DNA of 9,658 bases from an uncultured Bdellovibrionales bacterium. GTDB taxonomy: Bacteria > Bdellovibrionota > Bdellovibrionia > Bdellovibrionales > JAMPXM01. Below, piece by piece: positions 1 to 5,634 of this stretch; within the stretch, counting starts at the first letter, position 1, and each line of letters starts with the position of its first letter. The translations under genes were made by a program, and so were the position numbers. The DNA lies in the NCBI GenBank assembly GCA_937927435.1, contig CALBDW010000133.1, positions 1 through 9,658 of the forward strand. The letters run 5' to 3'. The notes beneath the pieces were generated by a model that saw only the letters and a program-made list of their open reading frames with translations, had not been told where the DNA came from and did not search any database.

Positions 1-94
1 TCCTTCTGTTTGAAAAAGCCGGACAGAGAGTTCCTGGTGTCGGTACAAATCGAAGCTGCTTTGACGGGAACGTTCAGAGCCGCGACGGGGAAAT

Positions 95-185
95 TGGCGG
101 AGAGAGAGAGATTCGAACTCTCGATAGGGGGTTACCCTATACACGCGTTCCAGGCGTGCGCCTTAAACCACTCGGCCATCTCTCC
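95..185 (-). tRNA. tRNA-Ser(GGA)
   Basis: Read on the minus strand this folds as a complete class II (long variable arm) tRNA. The acceptor stem is GGAGAGA/TCTCTCC with discriminator G at 98, and CCA is encoded in the genome at 97-95. The D arm reads GCCGAGTGGTTTAAGGC. The anticodon stem is CACGC/GCGTG around the loop CTGGAAC, giving anticodon GGA, which decodes UCC and UCU serine codons. The long variable arm pairs ATAGGG with CCCTAT, as expected for tRNA-Ser, and the T arm GAGAG-TTCGAAT-CTCTC is canonical. It lies about 2 kb from serS, whose product would charge it. No convincing promoter or terminator was recognised; a weak extended -10 (TGCTAGTTT on the minus strand, around 216-224) is the best upstream candidate. 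Confidence 0.97.
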
Positions 186-436
186 GCAGACGGGAACAAC
201 TTGATGAGTTCAGAAAAACTAGCATCGTTTCGAACTTGAGAGCAAGCGGTGTGTGCGCCCTTTACCGAGGCCAGCGTCTCGCGGAGCGATTGTCTGTGTT
301 AAAGACCGCAACGGCGCTCGCGCGTGGACCGAGGCGTTTTCCCCAGCCGGCTTTGCAACACCGGAATCCAAGGCGACAAAATGCCGCAAGTGTGCAAAAA
401 GACTACATAAGTGAAGAAAAAACAACGGTGTTCAGT

Positions 437-464
437 TTGACGGAGTGAGAACCCCTAACATACT
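437..464 (+). promoter_or_regulatory. Candidate sigma-70 promoter for the ANL enzyme gene
   Basis: A -35 element TTGACG (437-442, 5 of 6 consensus) is followed after 16 bp by CATACT (459-464, 4 of 6 consensus). Transcription would start near 471, giving a leader of about 55 bases. The position suits the gene that starts at 527. This is a consensus match only. Confidence 0.4.
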
Positions 465-465
465 G

Positions 466-477
466 TGTCGCGCGACA
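466..477. promoter_or_regulatory. 12-bp perfect palindrome, possible operator
   Basis: TGTCGCGCGACA equals its own reverse complement and sits immediately after the predicted -10 box, across the expected transcription start. Such placement is typical of repressor operators, but no regulator gene is adjacent and the site is short, so the role is inferred. Confidence 0.3.
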
Positions 478-526
478 TGGTAAGCCCGGAAGGTTTGCCG
501 CCAACAACGCGTGAAGGGACTCCGTT

Positions 527-2053
527 ATGATTTACGAATTGGGTTCGCGAGATACGGCCTGGTCCGTTGTTCAACGAATGTTCATCGAGTCCAAGGCTTA
601 TCGGGAATTTCTCTTCGAAAACTGCCCGAAGCTTTCCGGCGCCGATGCTTCGACCGAGCTCGCCAAGCGCCTTGAATGGGACGAAATCCCGATTGTCACG
701 AAAAGTTCGTTCTATAGCCGTTATCCCTTCTACGACGTGCTTCCTGAAAGTAACCGCGGGAAGATCTACACTTATCAGCGTAGCAGCGGAACGTCGGCTT
801 CGCGCGCGGGTAACGGTATCGCGAAGGGATTCTTCTGGCCCTCTCTCATGGAGTCGCGGGACTATTTGATCGGCGGCTTCGGGGAAATGCTCGCGCAAAT
901 GCTTTCGAAGTCGAACGGCCAAGTTCTCTTCATTATCGGCTTAAGTTTGGGAAGCTGGGCGGGCGGAGAAAACATCGGCTTTGTTTCGAAGCTCTCCGCA
1001 CTCGACCAAACCCTGCCACTCACGGTTTTCTCTCCGGGGAACCAGCACGATGAAATCATCGAGATGATCGATTTCGCTCACGAGCAGTACGATCGCGTGA
1101 TCATCGCGTGCTGCCCATCGGCGATTTATTACATCCTCAAGGCGGCCGAAAACGCCGGTGTGCGGCTTCCCATCGAAAAAATCTCGTTCATGGTGACAGG
1201 CGAACCGTTCGCCGAAGAGTTGCGGCTTGAACTGCATCGCATGTCGGAGGGCAAACGCCGTTTTCCGGCGATGTTCTCCGTCTACGGTTCCGCTGACAGC
1301 GGATTTTCGGGAATTGAAAGCACGCACTTAATCGATCTCCGCCAGAGCCTTTTAAGGAATCCAGCGATCGGAGAAGCATTGCAGTTGCGTCCCGGTTCGA
1401 TTCCCTCATTTTTCCATATGTACCACCGCAACCAATATTTCGAAGTCGTCGACGGCGAACTCGTTGTGACGGCGTGGCAGGGGCTTCCGCTCGTTCGCTA
1501 CAATCTCGAAGACAGCGTGCAGTTCTTTTCGTGGGGGGAAATTTGCGACGTCATGCAGGCTCACGCGGACACCGACCGTCAGAGAAAGCTCTGGCAATTC
1601 ATCGCCGATCAGCCTTGGCCGGGCGTCGCCGCGGTTTACGGCCGTTCGAAAGGCTGTCTCTATCTTTGCGGAACGAACGTTTTCGATTCCATGCTTGAGG
1701 AAGTCGTGATGGGGTCGGCCGCGCTCGACGAGCATATCACCGGTCATTTCGTCGTCTGGGTGGACGGCTCGAAGACGCAGCAGCAGCTGCATTGGCAAAT
1801 TGAATTGAAAGATCCGGCCGTCGCGAACGATCCGGACTTTGTCGACCGGATCTATTACGAATTCTGCGAGTCCTTGGGCCGGCTCCAACCCGAATTTAAG
1901 GAAGACTACGACAAGCTCTATTCGAAGGCTTGCTCCCGCGATGAGCGCGTCTTCCAATTTCATTTCACCGCTCCGGGTTCGGTTGAAAAGCATCCGCAAT
2001 ACCATGCGGGGATCAAACGGCGGATTATTCAAGACCGCGGCCCGCTGGTTTAA
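527..2053 (+). CDS. PaaK/LuxE-like adenylate-forming enzyme (ANL superfamily)
   Basis: The 508-residue protein has the ordered motifs of ATP-dependent carboxylate-adenylating enzymes. These are the Ser/Thr/Gly-rich phosphate loop RSSGTSAS (85-92), a strand VTGEP (223-227), an aromatic-Gly motif VYGSADSG (252-259), the ribose-binding Asp in VRYNLEDS (D329), and GRSKG...GTNVF (372-386), matching the hinge and metal-site region of phenylacetate-CoA ligases. A Lys-rich C-terminus (KRR, 497-499) may supply the catalytic lysine. The family activates an acyl acid as acyl-AMP and passes it to CoA or a protein thiol; the substrate here cannot be read from sequence. No signal peptide is seen, so it is probably cytosolic. 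ATG 527 is fixed by an in-frame TGA at 512-514 and by AAGGGA (514-519) 7 bases upstream. No pathway partner gene adjoins it, so no specific name is justified. Confidence 0.8.
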   Translation: MIYELGSRDTAWSVVQRMFIESKAYREFLFENCPKLSGADASTELAKRLEWDEIPIVTKSSFYSRYPFYDVLPESNRGKIYTYQRSSGTSASRAGNGIAKGFFWPSLMESRDYLIGGFGEMLAQMLSKSNGQVLFIIGLSLGSWAGGENIGFVSKLSALDQTLPLTVFSPGNQHDEIIEMIDFAHEQYDRVIIACCPSAIYYILKAAENAGVRLPIEKISFMVTGEPFAEELRLELHRMSEGKRRFPAMFSVYGSADSGFSGIESTHLIDLRQSLLRNPAIGEALQLRPGSIPSFFHMYHRNQYFEVVDGELVVTAWQGLPLVRYNLEDSVQFFSWGEICDVMQAHADTDRQRKLWQFIADQPWPGVAAVYGRSKGCLYLCGTNVFDSMLEEVVMGSAALDEHITGHFVVWVDGSKTQQQLHWQIELKDPAVANDPDFVDRIYYEFCESLGRLQPEFKEDYDKLYSKACSRDERVFQFHFTAPGSVEKHPQYHAGIKRRIIQDRGPLV

Positions 2054-2092
2054 TTCCTGGACCGACGGTTGAGATCTCGATTGTGGCTCGGC

Positions 2093-2112
2093 GCTCCAAG
2101 TCTTGAGCTTTT
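2093..2112 (+). terminator. Weak candidate terminator after the ANL enzyme gene
   Basis: GCTC-c-AA (2093-2099) can pair with TT-GAGC (2103-2108) around a three-base loop, followed by TTTT (2109-2112). The stem is short and bulged, so termination would be partial at best; serS may be read from the same transcript or from an unseen promoter. Confidence 0.25.
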
Positions 2113-2157
2113 GGCGCGTTTTTGATGATTTGAAACTCTCGAGAGGAGCGGGGCTCA

Positions 2158-3423
2158 ATGTTGGATCTCAAGTTTATCAGGGAAAATCCGGACAAAGTTA
2201 AAGAAGCGGTACGTTTGAAGCGGGTTGACTTGGATGTCGACGAGCTTTTGAAAGCCGACCAAGAACTGCTCGCTTTGAAAAAGCAGAGCCAAGCCCTCAA
2301 CGAGGAACGGAACGCCAACGCGAAGAAGATGAAAGGCGCTTCACCGGAAGAACGCGAGGCGATCATCGCGCGTGGGCGTGAAATCGGTGCGGAAATCGAG
2401 AGCTTGAAGCCCAAACTGCAGGACGCGGAAAAGCGTCTTCAAGATTTGCTCTATCTTGTGCCGATGATTCCGTCGCCCGACACGCCGGTAGGTCCGGACG
2501 AATCGGGCAATGTTGAAGTCAAACAGTGGGGAAAAAAGCCGGAGTTTTCTTTTAAACCCAAGGATCACGTTGAGCTTTTGAATCTCCATGGTTGGGCTGA
2601 TCTGGAGCGCATTGCCAAAGTGGCGGGCTCGCGGAGTTACGCCCTGAAAGGCGATCTCGTACTTCTGGAAATGGCGATTCTCCGTTACGGCCTCGACAAG
2701 CTGGCCAGCAAGGGCTTCGAGCTCATTACGGTTCCGGCTTTGGCCCGCGAGTTCGCATTTGTCGGAACGGGTCATTTCCCCACGGGGCGTGACCAAGTTT
2801 ATTTCATCCCCGAAGACGACATTTATCTCGCGGGTACGGCGGAAGTTCCGGTCAACGCGCTTCATTCGGGAGAAATTCTCGATGAAGCCGACTTGCCGAT
2901 TCTCTATGGGGGGATTTCCCCTTGCTTCCGGCGCGAAGCGGGAAGCGCCGGCCGCGACGTGCGCGGGCTGATGCGCGTGCACCAGTTCAACAAGGTTGAG
3001 CAATATATCATGTGCAAAAACGATCCGGCCGAGTCAGAGAAGTGGCATAAGATGTTGCTCGAGACATCGGAGGAAATTCTCCAAGACTTTGAGCTTCACT
3101 ACCGCGTCGTGGCCGTCTGCACGGGGGATATGGGCGTCGGCAAATACAAAATGTTCGATATCGAAACCTGGGTGCCGAGCGAAAACGTCTATCGCGAAAC
3201 GCACAGCTGTTCGAACCTGCACGATTGGCAAGCGCGCCGCACGAACCTGCGCTATCGTGACGCCGACGGCAACGTGAAGTTCTGTCATACGTTGAACAAC
3301 ACGGCGATCGCGACGCCGCGAATCCTCGTACCGTTCCTCGAGCAACACCAGCAGGAAGATGGTTCGATTCGGATTCCCGAAAAACTCGTGCCCTACATGG
3401 GTGGCCGCACGAAGTTGGGATAA
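2158..3423 (+). CDS. serS: Seryl-tRNA synthetase
   Basis: This class II aminoacyl-tRNA synthetase charges tRNA-Ser (and tRNA-Sec where present) with serine in the cytosol. The 421-residue length is normal for bacterial SerRS. Residues 1-105 form the antiparallel coiled-coil arm that binds the long variable arm of tRNA-Ser, beginning MLDLKFIRENPDKV. The catalytic domain shows the serine-binding TAE loop (227-229), motif 2 with FRREAGSAGRDVRG (257-270) and RVHQFNKVE (273-281), the segment YRETHSCSNLHDWQARR (345-361), and motif 3 around NNTAIATPRILVPFLE (380-395) with its Arg at 388. It ends with the usual PYMGG-type tail. ATG 2158 is preceded by GAGGAG (2143-2148) at 9 bases. It lies 104 bases after the ANL gene on the same strand and converges with the next gene 13 bases downstream. 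Confidence 0.98.
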   Translation: MLDLKFIRENPDKVKEAVRLKRVDLDVDELLKADQELLALKKQSQALNEERNANAKKMKGASPEEREAIIARGREIGAEIESLKPKLQDAEKRLQDLLYLVPMIPSPDTPVGPDESGNVEVKQWGKKPEFSFKPKDHVELLNLHGWADLERIAKVAGSRSYALKGDLVLLEMAILRYGLDKLASKGFELITVPALAREFAFVGTGHFPTGRDQVYFIPEDDIYLAGTAEVPVNALHSGEILDEADLPILYGGISPCFRREAGSAGRDVRGLMRVHQFNKVEQYIMCKNDPAESEKWHKMLLETSEEILQDFELHYRVVAVCTGDMGVGKYKMFDIETWVPSENVYRETHSCSNLHDWQARRTNLRYRDADGNVKFCHTLNNTAIATPRILVPFLEQHQQEDGSIRIPEKLVPYMGGRTKLG

Positions 3424-3436
3424 GAGCGCGGGCTCG

Positions 3437-4165
3437 CTAATGGATGTTCGTCACGTCGATCATGCGATTGATGGCGTTACCATCTTCGGCGCGCACGTGG
3501 AGAAGGTAACGTCCGTGCGGCAACCGCACCCGCAAGACCGCCGCGAAAGGGAAGTAGCCGCGGAAGCAGTTGTTGCCGGGCTCGACGTAGGCGAAGGGCT
3601 CGATCACGATGACATTGTTTTCCACCCGCGTTTCCACACTGGCGAGCTGTACGCAGCTGCCGAGTAAAACCCCTGATATCCAGATTTCAGTAATTGCGCC
3701 GAGCTGTTGAATGGTGACTTCCGAAACCGGAGCGTAGAAATAATTTCCGTTCGAACGGACGGCGTGAGTGATTTTAACCGCGCCCAGGAATTCGCGCATC
3801 GGGCCTTGCACGATCTGATACAGGCCGGGCGGTAAAGGGCCGACGTTGAACTCCACTGTAAACGGTAAGATCACGTTCGGTCTTGTTTGTTGCGCGCATG
3901 CACCTTGGTAAACGTAGGCGCGGGCGTTCACGGTGATTGTCTTTTGGGAGTGGTCGACGTGAATTTCCGGCGGCGCGGGACTGAAGCACGCGTTTGGGAA
4001 ATAGCCCTCCCCGACGAATTGGACGTTATCGTCGGAATCGAATCCACTGGGTACGTAGAGGGCGCTGAGCGGAACAGGAACAATCGGCCGTCGGAGTCGC
4101 GCTGAAGCGAGATCACCGCTGAGGACACAGGCGAGAAAAACGAGAACGGAAAAGACGGCCTTCAT
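3437..4165 (-). CDS. Secreted protein with a duplicated Cys-paired domain, unknown function
   Basis: I do not recognise a family. The 242-residue protein starts with a typical Sec signal peptide: MK, a hydrophobic core (AVFSVLVFLACVLSG) and a likely cleavage after LASA at residue 22. Cys13 lies too deep in the hydrophobic core, with Phe at -3, to be a credible lipobox. The mature part is rich in beta-forming residues and contains two related halves, about 47-119 and 158-224. Each has a Cys pair 29-30 residues apart (C60/C90 and C171/C200), an AYV-x2-G segment before the second Cys, and a closing PF-x2-V...LP-x-G-x-Y motif. Two disulfide-stabilised beta domains in the periplasm or outside the cell are therefore likely. 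The start has a strong GGAGG (4170-4174). It follows tadA by 59 bases on the same strand and may be co-transcribed with it. The stop is TAG. Confidence 0.8.
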   Translation of the reverse strand: MKAVFSVLVFLACVLSGDLASARLRRPIVPVPLSALYVPSGFDSDDNVQFVGEGYFPNACFSPAPPEIHVDHSQKTITVNARAYVYQGACAQQTRPNVILPFTVEFNVGPLPPGLYQIVQGPMREFLGAVKITHAVRSNGNYFYAPVSEVTIQQLGAITEIWISGVLLGSCVQLASVETRVENNVIVIEPFAYVEPGNNCFRGYFPFAAVLRVRLPHGRYLLHVRAEDGNAINRMIDVTNIH

Positions 4166-4224
4166 CGTTCCTCCAGTGCCTAGAGGATGCGCGGCCTTCG
4201 TTCGGAATGTCGCGTTTCGTTTTA

Positions 4225-4692
4225 TTAACGTGGACGTTGTCGAAGTTTTTGGAAGAAAGCTTTGAGCAATTCACTCGCTTGAGTCTCCAGTACCCCGGAG
4301 TGGATCGCAGGCGAATGATTCAATCGTTCATCGGAGAGGAGTTGGTATAGCGAACGCACCGCGCCCGCTTTGGGGTCAGTCGCACCGTAAACGACCCGGT
4401 CGAGACGTGAATGAATGATCGCGCCCGCGCACATCGCGCATGGCTCCAGCGTGACATAGAGAGTACAGCCGCTGAGCCGCCAACGGCCGAGTTTTTCAGA
4501 AGCCCGACGAATGGCCAGAATCTCGGCATGACCCAAGGGATCCTGGTTCGCCTCCTTGAGATTGCCGGCCGCCGCCACAAGCTCGCCCCCGCAGACGATG
4601 ATAGCTCCGACGGGGATTTCGCCCATTACCCCCGCGGCTTTGGCCTCTTCTAGGGCCCTTTGCATCCAGTACTCGTCGGTTTTTAACTCCAC
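4225..4692 (-). CDS. tadA: tRNA(adenine34) deaminase TadA
   Basis: TadA converts wobble adenosine 34 of tRNA-Arg(ACG) to inosine so that it reads CGU, CGC and CGA; it is usually essential. The 155-residue protein has the full cytidine/deoxycytidylate-deaminase-fold zinc site: HAE (H55, E57) and PCAMC (C85, C88). Flanking family motifs are IPVGAII (26-32), TLYVTLEPCAMCAGAIIHSR (77-96) and DPKAGA (106-111). The start codon is GTG at 4692-4690, not ATG. The first internal Met (M10) would remove the conserved EYWM segment shared with E. coli TadA, and AAGGGA lies just upstream of the GTG, so the GTG is preferred. It is divergent from rpsU and has a predicted promoter at 4731-4759. The downstream secreted-protein gene may share its transcript. 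Confidence 0.95.
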   Translation of the reverse strand: MELKTDEYWMQRALEEAKAAGVMGEIPVGAIIVCGGELVAAAGNLKEANQDPLGHAEILAIRRASEKLGRWRLSGCTLYVTLEPCAMCAGAIIHSRLDRVVYGATDPKAGAVRSLYQLLSDERLNHSPAIHSGVLETQASELLKAFFQKLRQRPR

Positions 4693-4730
4693 GGAAATCC
4701 CTTGGAAATCGTAATTATGCGGCGCATCTT

Positions 4731-4759
4731 GTAGTAGAATTCGTATTGGCGTTTGTCAA
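4731..4759 (-). promoter_or_regulatory. Candidate sigma-70 promoter of tadA
   Basis: On the minus strand, a consensus -35 TTGACA (4759-4754) is followed after 17 bp by TACTAC (4736-4731), which matches the -10 consensus at 3 of 6. The start would be near 4724, giving a leader of about 32 bases before the GTG at 4692. The -35 overlaps that of the rpsU promoter on the other strand. Confidence 0.5.
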
Positions 4760-4781
4760 GGTTTGCACGGTTTGTTATATC
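4753..4781 (+). promoter_or_regulatory. Candidate sigma-70 promoter of rpsU
   Basis: TTGTCA (4753-4758, 5 of 6 consensus) and TATATC (4776-4781, 4 of 6) are separated by 17 bp. Transcription would start near 4788 and give a leader of about 54 bases before the TTG start at 4842. The -35 shares five bases with the opposing tadA -35. Confidence 0.55.
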
Positions 4782-4787
4782 CAAACC
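4760..4787. repeat. GGTTTG triple repeat over the rpsU promoter
   Basis: GGTTTG occurs at 4760-4765 and 4769-4774 as a direct repeat 9 bp apart, and in inverted form, CAAACC, at 4782-4787. The second and third copies form an inverted repeat with a 7-bp spacer that contains most of the -10 box. The arrangement looks like an operator or a small DNA stem; no binding protein can be named. Confidence 0.4.
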
Positions 4788-4796
4788 TTCAATTCT

Positions 4797-4818
4797 CCTA
4801 GATTTCTTTGAAACTAGG
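4797..4818 (+). promoter_or_regulatory. Stem-loop in the rpsU leader
   Basis: CCTAG (4797-4801) pairs with CTAGG (4814-4818). After a single bulged A at 4802, TTTC (4803-4806) pairs with GAAA (4810-4813) around the loop TTT. This gives nine base pairs within the predicted 5' leader, 11 bases before the Shine-Dalgarno-like AGGTGAG (4830-4836). It could stabilise the message or take part in control of S21 synthesis; the role is inference. Confidence 0.4.
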
Positions 4819-4841
4819 GTACGGAAGGCAGGTGAGAACTC

Positions 4842-5042
4842 TTGGCATTAGTGAAAGTGCGTGAAAACGAAAGCTTCGAACAAGCTTTCCGCCGCTTTAA
4901 AAAGCAGTGTGAAAAGGCCGGCATCTTGTCGGAAGTGAAAAAGCGCGAGCACTACGAAAAACCGAGCGTGCGCTTGAAAAAGAAGTCACTGGCCGCCCGT
5001 AAGCGCTTGCTGAAAAAACTGAAGAAGCAGCAAAACGACTAA
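4842..5042 (+). CDS. rpsU: 30S ribosomal protein bS21
   Basis: A 66-residue, strongly basic small-subunit protein that lies near the 3' end of 16S rRNA and the anti-Shine-Dalgarno, and assists initiation. The family signature is intact: VKVRENESFEQAFRRFKK (4-21), CEKAGILSEVKKREHYEKP (23-41), then a Lys/Arg-rich tail. The start is TTG at 4842. It aligns with the usual Met-x-x-(I/V)-K-V-R-E-N start, and AGGTGAG (4830-4836) lies 5 bases upstream; no ATG is available. The gene heads the rpsU-yqeY-dnaG-rpoD cluster but is followed by its own strong terminator, so most rpsU message is probably monocistronic, as is known for the E. coli operon. Confidence 0.97.
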   Translation: MALVKVRENESFEQAFRRFKKQCEKAGILSEVKKREHYEKPSVRLKKKSLAARKRLLKKLKKQQND

Positions 5043-5076
5043 GAATCGGATCGTTTGAAGAGCTGTATTCTTGGGG

Positions 5077-5117
5077 CAAGAGCCGATCCTGTCGATCGGC
5101 TCTTGTTGTTTTGATTT
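5077..5117 (+). terminator. Strong intrinsic terminator after rpsU
   Basis: A perfect 12-bp stem, CAAGAGCCGATC (5077-5088) with GATCGGCTCTTG (5094-5105), closes a five-base loop (CTGTC) and is followed by the T-rich run TTGTTTTGATTT. It lies 34 bases after the rpsU stop. It should separate high rpsU expression from lower yqeY-dnaG expression. No clear promoter was found between it and yqeY, so partial read-through is likely. Confidence 0.92.
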
Positions 5118-5150
5118 GTCACACTCGATTCCGAAAACTGGGAGGACCGC

Positions 5151-5597
5151 ATGTCACTGCGCGATCAGATCTCGAACGATATCAAAAACGCCATGAAGGA
5201 AAAAAATCTGGAGAAGGTGAACGCCCTTCGCATGGTCCAGAGCGCTTTCAAGAACCGCGAGATCGAGTTGCGCCCGAATCCGATGACCGAGGAAGACTGT
5301 ATCGCGGTCCTTAAGAAGCTCGCCAAACAGCGCAAAGAATCCATCGAGCAATACCAAGCCGCCGGCCGGACAGATCTCGTCGAGGCCGAAACGAAAGAAT
5401 TAAAATTGATCGAAGCTTACCTGCCTGAGCAAATGTCGCGCGAACAAATCGAGAAGCTCGTCGACGAAGTCATCGCGGCGACCGGTGCGAAGTCCATTAA
5501 AGAAATGGGCGTGGTGATGAAAGAAATGCAAGCGCGCACTAAGGGCATGGCGGACAACAAAGTCATCAGCGAAGTCATCAAGTCGAAGCTGCAGTAA
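5151..5597 (+). CDS. yqeY: YqeY/GatB-like tRNA-amidotransferase-tail domain protein
   Basis: The 148-residue all-helical protein belongs to the GatB/YqeY family, which shares the tRNA-binding tail of the GatB subunit of Asp/Glu-tRNA amidotransferase but lacks the kinase-like catalytic part. Its exact cellular role is not settled. Recognisable segments are LRMVQSAFKNREIEL (26-40), KQRKESIEQYQAAGRTDLVE (59-78), ELKLIEAYLPEQMS (83-96) and GVVMKEMQARTKGMADNKVI (120-139). The length is the family norm. ATG 5151 has GGAGG (5141-5145) 5 bases upstream. It lies between rpsU and dnaG, the position it holds in many bacterial genomes. dnaG follows after 37 bases, so the two are probably co-transcribed. 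Confidence 0.93.
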   Translation: MSLRDQISNDIKNAMKEKNLEKVNALRMVQSAFKNREIELRPNPMTEEDCIAVLKKLAKQRKESIEQYQAAGRTDLVEAETKELKLIEAYLPEQMSREQIEKLVDEVIAATGAKSIKEMGVVMKEMQARTKGMADNKVISEVIKSKLQ

Positions 5598-5634
5598 GAT
5601 CCGGGCTTGAGTTTAAACTTGTGGAGGCTCGAGC

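Larger units (their letters stand above)
186..526. other. Gene-poor spacer between tRNA-Ser and the adenylating enzyme
   Basis: This 341-base stretch holds no convincing gene. The open frames in it start at weak codons without a ribosome binding site and resemble no family I know. It must hold the promoter of the minus-strand tRNA at its left side and the promoter of the plus-strand enzyme gene at its right side; only the latter is recognisable (437-464). A short direct repeat, ACCGAGGC at 264-271 and 328-335, is probably chance. Confidence 0.5.

Noticed and set aside
63..197. GACGGGAAC repeated on each side of tRNA-Ser (63-71 and 189-197), suggesting attachment-site or insertion repeats
   Set aside because: Only nine bases, not at the tRNA 3' end, and no integrase or element between them; most likely chance.
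219..448. Overlapping short open frames on both strands between tRNA-Ser and the ANL gene
   Set aside because: No ribosome binding sites, at least one starts at TTG, low-complexity Arg/Ala content, no family resemblance.
4124..4132. Lipobox at Cys13 of the secreted protein
   Set aside because: The Cys is in the middle of the hydrophobic core with Phe at -3 and Leu at -2; a signal peptidase I site after LASA fits better.
5610..5619. 10-bp palindrome AGTTTAAACT in the yqeY-dnaG gap
   Set aside because: Short and AT-rich, no promoter boxes around it, between two genes that look co-transcribed.
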